Positions 28,154 through 39,330 of a stretch of DNA of 64,000 bases are shown here, one piece after another (positions within the stretch are counted from its first letter, which is position 1; each line of letters begins with the position of its first letter). The translations under genes were made by a program, and so were the position numbers. The DNA is from Mycoplasmataceae bacterium (GTDB lineage: Bacteria; Bacillota_I; Bacilli_A; Mycoplasmatales; Mycoplasmoidaceae). The DNA lies in contig JAITNN010000019.1 of assembly GCA_031290395.1 (NCBI GenBank), forward strand, positions 25,430 to 89,429. Reading direction: 5' to 3'. The notes below the pieces were generated by a model. That model saw only the letters and a list, made by a program, of their open reading frames with translations, made no database searches and was not told where the DNA came from.

Positions 28154-29881
28154 TTATTCTTTACTAGATATTTGTTGTTCTAACATACTTTCGAATTCTT
28201 TGAAAGATACCTCATGACTGTCTTGCTTGCCATACATACGATAGGACACACTATTATTTTTAATTTCATTATCACCAATAACTAATTGATAAGGAATTTT
28301 TTGAACTTGAGCATCTCGAATTTTTTTGCCTAATCGCTCATCGCTGTTGTCAAATTCCACACGAATTAATTTTTGTTCTAGAGCTAGTGTTAATTTTTCA
28401 CAATAAATACCATGCTTTAAAGGATCCACTGGAATGATGGCCACTTGAACTGGCGACAATCACAATGGGAAAACACCCTTATTTTGCTCTAACAAGATGG
28501 AAACAAAACGTTCTAGTGTGCCAATTACACTAGCGTGTACTAAAACTGGTCTTTGGATTTGCCCGTTTTTATCTTTATATTGAAGATCAAATTTCTGAGG
28601 TAATAAGAAGTCTAATTGAACGGTGTATGCTGTAATGACGCGACCTAAAGCAGTTTTAACTTGCAAATCAATTTTTGGTCCGTAAAATGCAGCTTCACCT
28701 ACTTCTTCTTTAAAGTCAATTTTTAATTCGTCAAGAACTTTTCGTAAACTGTTTTCAGCGTTCACTCACATTTCTTCACCTTTAAAAAATTTGTCAGTTG
28801 TATCATTTTTGTCATGTAATGCCAAATCAACTGAATGGATCTTAACACCAAAAGTAGAACTTGCTTCATTAATAATTTTGTAGCAACGAGAAACCACATC
28901 TTTGATTTGGTTCTCAGCACAAATGATATGCGTATCGATTAATTGCATGCTTCGCACACGTTCTAGGCCTGTCAATGATCCAGAAGATTCGTAACGGTGT
29001 AATATAGCATGTTCAGCGATTCGGAATGGTAATTCACGGTATGAACGTGGTTTTTGTTGGTAAACCAATAAATGGTGAGGACATGTCATTGGTCTTAAAA
29101 CATGAATGTCACCATCAACATCAATGGCTGGGAACATATTGGCGCGATAGTGTGATCAATGTCCGCTAGTTTCATATAGCATCTTTGAGCCCAATACAGG
29201 TGAATTAACAAATTTGTATCCATTACGTTGCAATAAATTATGAATGTAGGCATCAATTTCATATTTAATTGCTGAACCTTTTGGTAACCAAATCGGTAAG
29301 CCTTGACCAGCTAATAAATCAAATGCGAACAATTCAAGGTCATTACCCAATCTACGGTGATCCCTTTCTTTGCGCTCATTCAATTCTTGTTTAAATTCAT
29401 CCATGTTAATTTGATTTTCAAAAGCAATACCATTAATGGATGAAAGTTGTTGGTTTTTAGAATTACCTTTTCAATAAACACCTGCAACATTTGACAAATC
29501 AATTACTTTAATTTGTGATAGTTTTTCAATTTTTAATTCCTCACAAATGTCTATAAAATCATAACCAAATTTAACGATGGCAACTTTATCTAAACCTTGA
29601 ATTTGTTCTAATTTATATTTTTGCTTTGCAAATAATTCTTTAGCTTTAGCATAAGATATGGATTCGTAAGTTAACTTATAACCGCGATCAATATTTTTGC
29701 GCATTTGTTTTAAGACCTTCGGTAATTCTTTAATAGATATGGGAGTATCAAGTAAAAAACTGTAATGAAAGCCATCTTCAGTTAGCGAACTTTCTCCTAA
29801 AATTCCAGATGGATAAATATCAATAATAGATTTAGCTAACAAGATACTAGCTAATTTATTTAATTCTTGATTGAATTGCAT
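28154..29881 (-). CDS. thrS: threonine--tRNA ligase, without TGS domain and editing residues
   Basis: A 575-residue class II synthetase. The catalytic core is intact: motif 2 in R-P-M-T-C-P-H-H with the zinc Cys and later His residues, F-R-I-A-E-H-A-I-L-H-R-Y-E, and motif 3 G-T-L-E-R-F. The C-terminal anticodon-binding domain is present. The N-terminal TGS domain is missing, and in the editing domain the H-x-x-x-H metal site is replaced by N-K-L-A-S-I-L-L-A. Loss of ThrRS editing is known in mycoplasmas. Five UGA codons. In an operon with two OB-fold genes upstream. Confidence 0.92.
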
Positions 29882-29888
29882 AATGTTC

Positions 29889-30170
29889 CTATTCTATCGG
29901 TTCAATTTTGTCGACTTCAACTAACATCTTGTGAATGTTAAATTTCTTTACTTTAAAGATTGTCAATGAACCAAAAACTCTCACTTTTTTGCCAACAGCA
30001 ATTTGGTCAATCAAATCTTTTCTTTCAGCATTAATTAATGTTTCAAATAATCTTGTTCTCTCTACACCGCCGAAGTTTACGATTTGTTTAATCATAACGA
30101 AATTAGTACCTCTTTCAGAAGTTCTAATTTCAGCAATTTCACCACTTAGTTCAACTTTATTAGTTTCCAT
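29889..30170 (-). CDS. OB-fold (SSB-like) protein
   Basis: A 93-residue single OB-fold protein (K-V-E-L-S-G-E-I-A ... K-V-R-V-F-G-S-L-T-I). It lacks the acidic C-terminal tip of SSB. It probably binds single-stranded DNA or assists a primosome-like step. It begins 2 bases after the gene at 30173 and precedes thrS by 7 bases. Confidence 0.6.
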   Translation of the reverse strand: METNKVELSGEIAEIRTSERGTNFVMIKQIVNFGGVERTRLFETLINAERKDLIDQIAVGKKVRVFGSLTIFKVKKFNIHKMLVEVDKIEPIE

Positions 30171-30172
30171 AA

Positions 30173-30484
30173 CTAAGCAACCTTAGGAGCCTCTTCGTTT
30201 TGAATGATTTTTTCTACTTGAATAGAAATCTTTCATTCATTTGTTTTTTTGGAATGGTAAGTTCTTAATTGGCCTTCCACAGTAATATTAGCACTAGGGT
30301 TTTTTTCTACAATGGCTGCAAGATCTTTGGCTAATGGTTGGTTAGCATACAAAGGAAAATAATTTGCTCATGTAAATTTGTTTACTTTACGTTCTTGCTT
30401 GATAGTCACAAAGAAACCAGCATCCTTAGATTGACCCCATGTACTTCGGACAACTTGTCCTTCAATTAACACTTTATTTAACAT
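30173..30484 (-). CDS. OB-fold (SSB-like) protein
   Basis: A 103-residue protein read through two UGA tryptophans: M-L-N-K-V-L-I-E-G-Q-V-V, G-Q-S-K-D-A-G-F-F-V-T-I-K-Q and N-I-T-V-E-G-Q-L-R-T-Y, the strand pattern of SSB-type OB folds. The acidic tail of canonical SSB is absent. First gene of the set 30484-27207 with the second OB-fold protein, thrS and the HAD protein. Confidence 0.6.
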
Positions 30485-30593
30485 TTTTAACCTCGAATAT
30501 TGACATATATTATATAGATTTTGTAATTATTATAATTATGAACGTGTTTTCTTAATGATAATTAGTCTTGCTAAAATCAAGAAAAAAATAGAC

Positions 30594-31079
30594 TTATTGA
30601 ATGCTTGTTTGCTCAGCACCAACAATTAAATCAGGCAAAACAGCCACTTTGTCAAGCGTCATTTCAATTGCAGCGATTCCATACTCTACTTGTGTCCTAA
30701 ATAAAATAGGCACGAACAGAAATACGATAAAAACTACCAATCCAATTCCGATGATAACTAGCAAGTATAATTGTGCCATAACCACTGGTTCGCCACCAAT
30801 GACCAAATATAAAGTAGTGCCCAACAATAATCAAAAGAACACTCAATCAATAACAATGGATAATCAAATTAAAATAATTGGCGATGCTAATCCAAAATAT
30901 CTTTTACTTCGCATAAAACGTCTGGATAAAACACTAATTTTACCCATCATACCAGTGTATTGAATCAAAAGAAATATATGCCCAATAAAAGGAATAAAAA
31001 ATGTTCATTTGCATACAAAAGCTTTTAATACATTAGCATCGTTAAGAGAAATTCTTTGAGGAAATTGACTTATTCTCAT
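30594..31079 (-). CDS. membrane protein
   Basis: A 161-residue protein with three hydrophobic segments (about 25-42, 70-95 and 105-130) and a cytoplasmic-type charged linker. UGA tryptophans fall inside the spans. Directly downstream of another membrane protein gene (1-base gap), so likely a pair. No family recognised. Confidence 0.65.
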
Positions 31080-31080
31080 G

Positions 31081-31716
31081 TTATTTAATCCCTTTCTTAG
31101 CAATTTTATACTTATGCTTTTCAATTCGCAATTGCTTCTTAACTAAGTTTATTTTCGAATCTCAAGCATTTTCAACAGAAATCCAATAAATTAAAAAAGT
31201 GACCGCAAGCATAAGTGGTATGCCCAAAGCATAATTCATTAGTACTTCTCCTAGCACCAAAATTGGACCAGGAGGATTTTCTGGGGTTGCTCGATAAAAA
31301 TGAATTTTAAAGCCGATGTATACAAGAAATGCCAACCCTATTAAAATAATTGCAGAGGCGATTATACGTTTAAAAATTTTAGATGTTTTTATTAAGAATT
31401 TGTCTTGATTAGAATTATGCTTTTTACAATAGATATAAACAATTAAAAAACGCATACCTGCAGTTATCAAAAAAACAACTCCTAAAATCCACAAATAATT
31501 TGCCAACATTGAAAAAAAGCTCAAGGCCCCTTCTGAGAAAGGCGTAGGAAATAGGAATTCGTGTGTAGAATCTTCCACTTGTCAGGCGGCAATGTTGCCA
31601 GCCAATGTCGTTGTAAAATAATATACGCATCCAATGATGATTAACAATAATCCACCATAGGCATAGTGCAATGAGTCTCACTTATTTCTACGAAAATTCT
31701 CTGCAGGTTTTATCAT
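31081..31716 (-). CDS. membrane protein
   Basis: A 211-residue protein with about four membrane segments (near 20-38, 60-85, 105-128 and 150-175) and a Lys-rich C-terminal tail. It forms an operon with the next membrane protein. The A/T-rich promoter region lies at 31717-31795. Function unknown. Confidence 0.65.
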
Positions 31717-31801
31717 GTAAAGATTATATATATTATTATTTATATGTTTTTTAATTTCAAAATATTAAACGAAGATATATTTTCTAGGTCAAAACTATCA
31801 A

Positions 31802-33184
31802 CTACAAAACTTTTTTAAGTAATTTAATTTTGTTGTCGGTTCAAGGTGGGTAGAACAAATCTGGATCCAATTTAGTGGTGGTATTGACCAACGAACGCGT
31901 ATGGGAAAAAGAATTAAAACCAAATATTCCGTGATATGAACCCATACCGCTAGAACCAACACCACCAAACGGTAAATTATAGTTAGTAATGTGCATGATT
32001 GTATCGTTGATACAAACATCACCTGATTGTACATTGGTGAGTAAATCATTAATGCACTCTTTGTTCTTAGAAAATACATAAAGGGCTAGTGGTTTTGGTA
32101 GATCTCTAATTTGTTTGATAATACCAGAGAAATCTTTACAAACAATATAAGGTAATATTGGACCGAAGATTTCCTCATTCATTAATGGATCACTTAAATT
32201 TTTAACTTGAACAATTGTTGGTTCTATGGACAATGTTTTTTCATCAAATCTTCCACCATAGAATATTTTGTTTCTCTTACCAAACAATGCTTTTAAACGA
32301 TTGAAATGGTCAAGGTTAATAATCTTAGACATACTTTGTATCTTGATAGTATCCTCCCCATAAAATTCAATGATGTATTTTTTAAGTAGTTTCAAGAAAA
32401 CATTTTTTATTGACTCATGAATTAATAAATAATCAGGCGAGACACATGTTTGTCCACTATTCATTCATTTGCCTCTAGCAATTCTTCTAGCCGCTATTTT
32501 TAAATTAGCTGTTTTGGCTACGAAACAAGGGCATTTTCCACCTAATTCTAGAGTTACGGGAATTAAATTTTCTGAAGCTTGTTTCATTATTATTTTGCCA
32601 ACACGTAAACTACCTGTAAAAAATACATAGTCATATTTAGGCTGCATGATTTCCTGATAGTTCGCTTGGTTAAATTCAACCACGGATACATAGTTCAAAG
32701 AAAACACTTTATCAATAATGTTTCTAATGATTTTGTTAATAGCAGGAGTGTATGGCGATAAATATAAGATTACAGTGTTTCCAGCAGATATGGCATCAAT
32801 TAAAGGCACAAATGACAATTGGAAAGGATAGTTTCATGGTGACATAATGAGTACAACACCAAAAGGTTCTTTCACTATTACGGATTTGGATAAAATATTC
32901 ATTAAATTAGATTTAGCTTTTTTTGGAATTGATCATTTTTTTAAGTTTTTAGTAACGTGAGTAATTTCGTTTTGTACGACTAAATATTCACTTAAAAATG
33001 TTTCACCTGGACTTTTGTTTAAATCAATACGTAAGGCATTACAAATATTGTCATATTGTAAATCTAATTCTTTTGATAAATTTTTTAGTTTTTGGATACG
33101 AAAATCTATAGCTCTTGTATTTTGGGCTAGAAAATATGCTTTTTGTTTGTTGAATAATTTTTCCAAAAATAGGTTGCGTTTCAT
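31802..33184 (-). CDS. aldehyde dehydrogenase (class 3-like)
   Basis: A 460-residue NAD(P)-dependent aldehyde dehydrogenase: M-S-P-W-N-Y-P-F-Q-L, F-F-T-G-S-L-R-V-G, V-T-L-E-L-G-G-K-C-P with the catalytic Glu, N-S-G-Q-T-C-V with the catalytic Cys, N-E-E-I-F-G-P-I-L-P and L-P-F-G-G-V-G-S-S-G-M-G. The length and lack of an N-terminal extension match class 3/fatty-aldehyde types. It may work with the alcohol dehydrogenase at 8638-9795 in aldehyde handling. Confidence 0.92.
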
Positions 33185-33286
33185 AAAATTAATTATAAAC
33201 GCTTAATACATTAAGTTGGTAAATCAAAAGTCATAGCGTGCAGAATTAAAAAATAATAGTTATGAACTCCTATATAATTAGGGACT

Positions 33287-34183
33287 ATGAAAAAATACTG
33301 TGGAATATTAATTGATTCATCTTGTACTTATGATGCCAAATTCATTCAACAACATAATGTTGAAGTGGCACCATTATCGTTTTCTGATGATAATAATAAA
33401 GTTTATGATGATGATAATAAAGAAATTAATCATGAGGAATTATTAAAACGTTTAGACAATCATGAAATGTTTAAAACTAGCGCAACACCCATTGGTAAAC
33501 TAATGGCGAAAGTCGAAGAAATGCTAGAAAGATACGAACATGTAGTTTTCTTACCGATATCGCTCGGTTTATCAAGTCAATATGCCCAATCTTTAATCGT
33601 ACAGCAAGATTATATTGGTAAATTTTTTCCAATTAAATCAACAAGCGGTGCAATCGCTAACGAATTTGTTTTATATGAAATTGTGAAATTAGTTGAGGCC
33701 AAAACCGAACCTAAAGTAATTGTGGAAAAAGCTCAGGAACTATACAAGTACATCTTGACTTATTTTTCATGTGAAGACCTTGGGGGTATGCAAGCTGGTG
33801 GTCGTGTAACTAAAACAATTATGAAAGTTATTAATTTATTCAAACTTAAACCAATTATTCAACTAGATGGTAAGAATCAATATGGTGGTATTGGGCGTAA
33901 CTATCAAGTAGTAACTAAAAAAATTATTAACAATATTCGTAGTGATTTTGAAACAGAATTAAAGAAAGAAAATATTGAGCAAATCGGTATTTATCTTGGT
34001 GGTTATGGCGAAGAAAAAAAATCATTTCTACTTGAATCATTTTCCAAAGCATTTGAATTTGCTAAAGAAAAAATTATCTTTCGTATGATCCCAACAGTGG
34101 TATTAGTGCATACAAGACGTGGCGCTTATGGTATCACCATAAAGACTAATATTTTTCATAAACAAAAAAAATACGAAGATTAA
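33287..34183 (+). CDS. DegV family protein
   Basis: A 298-residue fatty-acid-binding DegV protein: G-I-L-I-D-S-S-C-T-Y-D near the start, F-K-T-S-A-T-P-I-G, V-V-F-L-P-I-S-L-G-L-S-S-Q-Y and L-G-G-M-Q-A-G-G-R-V. Relatives bind fatty acids for the FakA/FakB kinase route, fitting an organism that scavenges lipids. It overlaps the stop of the convergent gene by 4 bases. Confidence 0.87.
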   Translation: MKKYCGILIDSSCTYDAKFIQQHNVEVAPLSFSDDNNKVYDDDNKEINHEELLKRLDNHEMFKTSATPIGKLMAKVEEMLERYEHVVFLPISLGLSSQYAQSLIVQQDYIGKFFPIKSTSGAIANEFVLYEIVKLVEAKTEPKVIVEKAQELYKYILTYFSCEDLGGMQAGGRVTKTIMKVINLFKLKPIIQLDGKNQYGGIGRNYQVVTKKIINNIRSDFETELKKENIEQIGIYLGGYGEEKKSFLLESFSKAFEFAKEKIIFRMIPTVVLVHTRRGAYGITIKTNIFHKQKKYED

Positions 34184-34539
34184 ACTAAACGCTTTTTTAA
34201 TTCTATATTAATTGCCTGAGAGTTATCGCCAAATACTAAAATAATTTGATTGGTATTTTTCATAAAACCTTTAATGTTAAAGATCACGAAGCTATCTTTA
34301 GAGATTTGTGATGCATCTTTTACATTAATTTTCAATGTAGATATTGTTGCAGAAGTATCAACAATATTTTCTTTACCACCAAGAACTTTTATTAATTCAT
34401 CAACATTGAAATCAATCTTAGTAGATGTTTGCAATGTTGTATTGGTACTATTCGCTAACTTCTTCGCTTTACTTTTAGCATAAGCATAAGGGATTCCAAG
34501 CGTAAATATATTTAATATAATTCATCAAAATTTACGCAT
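34180..34539 (-). CDS. PTS EIIB-like domain protein lacking the phosphocysteine
   Basis: A 119-residue protein. A short hydrophobic N-terminus (about 4-22, with W-W from two UGAs) may anchor it. The rest matches the glucose-type EIIB fold: L-I-K-V-L-G-G-K-E-N-I-V, then S-T-L-K-I-N-V-K-D. In true EIIB the C-x-T-R-L-R loop follows; here the Cys and Arg are replaced (S-A-T-I-S-T), so it cannot take part in phosphotransfer. A regulatory or binding role is inferred. It follows nadK by 1 base. Confidence 0.75.
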
Positions 34540-34540
34540 A

Positions 34541-35329
34541 TTACCCCTTTATAAAAGTTTGCTGTAGTTTACTAATGTATGATTTGACTTCTCCACTAAA
34601 ACATAAACTAAATGGAGCATCTTGTTTAGTGATAGTAATTTTGTCTTCTGAATTAATGTGGCGAACTCGCATACCGTCAATAATCAAATCACAACGTTGT
34701 GACGATTTAAAGTTGTTTAGTTCAATCTTCGCAGAGGAACACAAGATCGCTGGAGCATTAAATGAATGGTGCTTTGTGTGATTTGTTGGGGATAATTCAA
34801 CAAATTCGAAAGCATCTACATTAGGGAAAATAATAGCGCCACCATTGGATTTCGCTTGACCAGTTGAACCAGTTCTCGTAGTCACTAAAACACCGCTACC
34901 CATATAGTTTTCATATAAACTACCATTAATGAATACATCCATTTTTACAGTGTTTAGCGATTGAATAACTACTTCATTCATGGCATTAAATATGAATTTA
35001 TCATTAATATTAATTTCCAATAATTGAGGGTGCGTGAAATTATTATCGTCAGTGATGGTAGGAATAAAACTTTTAATATTCTTACCAATGAACTTTGAAT
35101 AGAAGCCAACAGTGCCGGTGTTAATACATACTATTTTGGTACGCTTTTCGTAATACTTACGTAAAAATCTTACATAAGTACCATCACCGCCGATAATGAT
35201 TAAGTAATCATGGTTAGTTTTATTAGCTACTCATTTAGATTTAGTTAATAGTTTTTTAATTTGGTTAGAGACACTATTGGATAGGTCATGATGATTTGTT
35301 TCAATTCAATACGAGTGCTGTTTACTCAT
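34541..35329 (-). CDS. nadK: NAD kinase
   Basis: A 262-residue kinase making NADP+: L-I-I-I-G-G-D-G-T-Y near residue 53 (GGDGT motif), the N-E-V-V-I segment and the G-S-G-V-L-V-T-T-R-T-G-S-T-G block corresponding to the family's T-P-T-G-S-T-A-Y. It overlaps spx by 8 bases and is followed by the EIIB-like gene. Confidence 0.88.
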
Positions 35330-35768
35330 GCTTTACTCCACATTCCTTGCCACATTGTTTTTCAAAACCACAAGATTCTACCTTTTTTGACATATGTGTT
35401 GTGTCTGAATTTAAAAAGATTTCAATGTCGCTTGAATTGTAACCGATTAATAATCGGTACGGCTCATTTTTTAGGTATTGAACAATGAGCGGTCTTGATA
35501 AAATTTGGGGGTGTTCAATAATTAATTTAACGATATCTTCCATGACATAATCATCTAATTTTGAACGATGTTTTTTAAATTCATTACTACGGATTGATAA
35601 AATATCATCAAATCCATTTTCAGTCATAGTAAGAATATCCATTAATTCTTGTCGAGTTAAAGGAATTTTTGTGAAATCTTTTTCAATATATTCTAGGTTA
35701 TGATCTTTAAAAAATTTAATGGATTGACGACAACCTAAACAACCAGAACTTGTATATATTTTAATCAT
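35322..35768 (-). CDS. spx: Spx/ArsC-family protein
   Basis: A 148-residue thioredoxin-fold protein with S-S-G-C-L-G-C near the start (CxxC redox switch), R-P-L-I-V near residue 93 and a Cys-rich tail (C-G-F-E-K-Q-C-G-K-E-C). Spx binds the RNA polymerase alpha subunit under thiol stress in Firmicutes. The extra C-terminal cysteines are unusual. Upstream of and overlapping nadK. Confidence 0.85.
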   Translation of the reverse strand: MIKIYTSSGCLGCRQSIKFFKDHNLEYIEKDFTKIPLTRQELMDILTMTENGFDDILSIRSNEFKKHRSKLDDYVMEDIVKLIIEHPQILSRPLIVQYLKNEPYRLLIGYNSSDIEIFLNSDTTHMSKKVESCGFEKQCGKECGVKHE

Positions 35769-35833
35769 GATAATACCCGATATTTTTCCTCTATAGTCTT
35801 AATTAAATATAATAATACTAATTTATTAGACTT

Positions 35834-36835
35834 ATGAAAACAATAATTAGTGGAATTCAACCAACCAACCGATTAACATTAGGTAATTATTTAGGGGCAA
35901 TCAAGCAATTTGTTGACCTCCAAGATGAATATCAAATGTATATTTTTGTCGCGGATTTACACGCAATTAGTGTTCCGTATGACAAAAATGTCCTATTTCA
36001 AAATAAATTAAACTTGATAGCTAGCTATCAAGCGCTAGGATTAGACTTATCAAAGAACATCGTTTTCAACCAATGTGATGTACCAGCACATACTGCTCTA
36101 AGTTGAGTATTAACTTGCAACACAACAATGGGTGAATTAAGCCGCATGACTCAATTTAAAGATAAATCTGCCAAGGTTACTTTAGCGAACGGTACAGAAA
36201 CAATTCCAACTGGTCTTTTTATGTATCCTGTGTTGATGGCTGCAGATATTTTACTATATGATGCTGATTATGTCGTGGTTGGCGTTGACCAAAAACAACA
36301 TGTAGAATTAACGCGCGATCTTGCCATCAAAATGAATAAAAAATATGGAGACATATTTAAAATTTGTGAACCCTTAATACCAAAGACTGGTGCCAAGATT
36401 ATGGATTTATTAAATCCAACTATTAAAATGTCCAAATCTAACACTAATGAAAATGGTACTATTTTTCTATTAGATTCATCTGAAGTTGCTACTAAAAAAA
36501 TTATGGGGTCAAAAACTGATTCGCTAAATAAAGTTAACTTTGATGAAAAAAATCAGCCTGGCATTAGCAATTTATTAATTATTTATAGTTGCCTTTCTAA
36601 TGAAAAAATTCCATCTATTGTCAAACGATTTGAAAATAAAAATTACGGTGAATTTAAGAAATCGTTGGTCCAAATAGTCACTAATTTTTTAATTGATTTT
36701 CAAAAAAAATATCAAAAAGCTATTGCTAATCCTGCATCACTTATAAAACAACTTCAAACTAATGCTAAAAAATGTCAAGACATTTCTAATAAGAAATTAG
36801 CTCAAGTTTATCAAGCAATTGGAATGATAAAATAA
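35834..36835 (+). CDS. trpS: tryptophan--tRNA ligase
   Basis: A 333-residue class I synthetase: S-G-I-Q-P-T-N-R-L-T-L-G-N-Y-L-G with the HIGH-equivalent, V-G-V-D-Q-K-Q-H-V-E, and I-K-M-S-K-S as the KMSKS loop. In this code the cognate tRNA set must include one reading UGA. One internal UGA tryptophan (A-L-S-W-V-L). It shares TAATG with the next gene. Confidence 0.93.
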
Positions 36836-37602
36836 TGTCACAAGAAGTCTATAAAAATGAAAAATATCAAGTTTTGTGGATCTTCCTATCAATTTTTGGT
36901 GTAACCATAATCTTTATTTGTGCAGCGATTTTATGCACAATGGTTTTATGATTACCGCCAGGTTCTTCACCATGATATGGGGCCGGTGACTATAACCAAG
37001 CCACTGGACATTGAACCAACCCCGGTGGTGGTCCAACACCTAGTGACTTAAAAGCTTTTTACCCAGAAAGATTTGGTCTATATGATGTAAATGTAACGTT
37101 TGATCAAGAAGATATTCTCATTAGTCAATTTTGAATCAACAAAGAAGCTATTGTTGCCATTGTGTTTTTATCAATTGCTACAATCAACTCTGCTTTTATG
37201 ATTATTTTCATTAGGCCAAAAATTAAAGCCTGGTTTCGCCTATCAACATTTAATCGTGTCACAATTATTTTAGAAATAGTTTGTGTGTTATTGTTAGTCA
37301 TTGGTTTAGTTGGTTCGCCACAGAATGATGTTAATTCCCTAAACGAAGAATGACAAAAAGGCAAGGATGTTGATTGAGCTAATTTAATTTTTAACCATGA
37401 CCCTTATATGGATACAACTTGAGGCGCAGCACAAGCTGAAGCCACAGGAAAAATGTATTCATATACCATAGTTGGATTAATAACTTTAGTATTTGTTTTG
37501 ATTTTTATTATTTGATGTGTAATTGATACACTGTTTGGCTTTGTTATTACAATCAATCGTTATCGTTCTTGGAAACGCTACCAAAGAATTGAAGAACTTT
37601 AG
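36835..37602 (+). CDS. four-span membrane protein
   Basis: A 255-residue protein with hydrophobic segments at about 12-38, 105-122, 132-152 and 205-232 and two extracellular-type loops rich in Trp, Gly and Asp, full of UGA codons. Translationally coupled to trpS. Its stop overlaps the recA stop by 4 bases. No family recognised. Confidence 0.7.
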
Positions 37603-38594
37603 TTCACTAAAGCGACACTTTTGTTTTCTAAAGCTCTATTTTTAATTTTGTCAAACAGATCGATGTTGTTTAACAAGAAACCTTTTGTTGCATCCTTACC
37701 TTGACCAATTTTATCACCTTCAAAGTAATATCAAGCTCCACGCTTTTCAACCACACCTTTTTCTAAAGCAAAGTCAATAATTTCACCAGTATGGTCAAAC
37801 CCTTTATCAAAATAAATATCAATCATGGCTTTATAAAGTGGTGGTGCCACTTTATTTTTAACAATCTTGGCCGCTGTTTTAATGCCAACACAATCATTAC
37901 CGCTTTTAATTAGTTCGCTACGTCTTAATTCAATTCGTACTGATGAATAGAACTTTAAGGCTCTACCACCAGTTGTCGTTTCAGGGTTGCCATACATCAC
38001 ACCAATCTTTTCGCGAATTTGGTTAATAAAAATTACTGTAGTGTTATGTTTTGCCATTAACCCCTGAATAATTCTCAATCCTTTGGACATCATTCTAGCT
38101 TGTAAACCGATGGTTTGATCTTCAAAGTCACCAATTAGTTCAGCATTCGGTACCAAAGCAGCCACAGAATCAACCACGATTAAATCAATCATGTCTGTCT
38201 TAATTAATGCTTCAATCAGAGAAAATGCTTGTTCGCCTGAATCTGGCTGTGCTAATAACAATTTGGATAGATCAACACCATTGATCTCACAATACTTCGC
38301 ATCTAAAGCATGCTCTAAATCAACATAAGCACACTTCCCACCTAATTTTTGACATTGGGATACTGCTTGAAGGGCCAACGTTGTTTTACCGCTAGATTCA
38401 TTGCCGTAGATTTCAACAACCCTTCCTTTAGGATATCCGCCTACCCCCAATGCTCTGTCCAATTGCAAACTACCAGATGGAATAACTTCCATTGGTTTTT
38501 GTTCATCGGTAAAGGTTGCAATACTCCCTTTACCGAATTGTGCCTCAATCTGTTTGATGGCATCATTAAATAGTTTTTGTTCGTTAATATTCAT
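37599..38594 (-). CDS. recA: recombinase A
   Basis: A 331-residue RecA: Walker A E-I-Y-G-N-E-S-S-G-K-T-T, the G-G-K-C-A-Y-V-D-L-E-H-A-L-D block, Walker B L-I-V-V-D-S-V-A-A-L, L2 loop F-I-N-Q-I-R-E-K-I-G and a shortened C-terminus. It drives strand exchange in recombinational repair and antigenic variation. A GTGGAGG Shine-Dalgarno sequence and the shared CGG promoter lie just upstream, unlike most housekeeping genes here. No LexA-type box is seen, consistent with the absence of a classical SOS response in Mollicutes. Confidence 0.95.
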
Positions 38595-38607
38595 TACTAT
38601 CTACCTC

Positions 38608-38655
38608 CACCTATTAATATGCCGAAAATAATTTTTTTGTAAAAAAACTTTCAAA
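38608..38655 (-). promoter_or_regulatory. shared CGG promoter, copy D (recA)
   Basis: Minus-strand reading: TTTGAAAGTTTTTTTACA, then AAAAAAATTATTTTCGG and CATATTAATA, 27 bases before the recA ATG. The run from GAAAGT to TATTA is almost identical to copies B and C. Confidence 0.75.
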
Positions 38656-39330
38656 TTATTTTATTTTTTGCTGCAATTTTATGCATAAATCATAGAACAT
38701 TTTTAATTGCATAAAATTGGACTTTTTTCCAGTCTTAGTTGTGTTCACATCATTAAACATAATAATGTCGACCAAGACTTGTTGGTACATGTCTGGTTTA
38801 TAGGCGTCTAATATAGTATTAATAATAGAATAGCGTTGTTCTAAAGTTGTACAATAACGAATGTGTTTTTTCTTGAAATTTTGTAAATATTCTTCGCTTG
38901 GTTTGTGTTCGTCTAATTTGTCCAATAAAACTTGAAAATTTTCTTCACGGAATTTTGTGACATTTTTTTTATTTTTATCAACGGAAATTTTAGCAAAAAC
39001 TAGGAATAAAATGTGAATTATGGCTAATCCCACCAACACTCAAGATAACGGAATAATGAAGAAATTGTTGTTAAAGAACTCAGTAGTTCGCGTGAAATAA
39101 AATACGGTTACGGCAATCGCAAGGGCTAAAAACAATACCAAAACAAAGGTAATTAATACAAAGTTAGTTGCCTTGACACGCATTTTGCTATATATTTTGG
39201 CTTTAGAATTAAGATAGAATAACGAAGTAAAAATAAAAACTACTATATATAAAGCAATGATCAAAGCAAAAAATACAACTCAGCCTGGTTGGAATGGTTC
39301 CACATTAGTTATTAAACGATAGATTAACAT
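38656..39330 (-). CDS. membrane protein downstream of dnaX
   Basis: A 224-residue protein with three N-terminal hydrophobic segments (about 17-38, 55-78 and 95-115) and a charged cytoplasmic C-terminal half. Its ATG shares TAATG with the dnaX stop, so it is co-translated. No recognised family. Confidence 0.7.
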
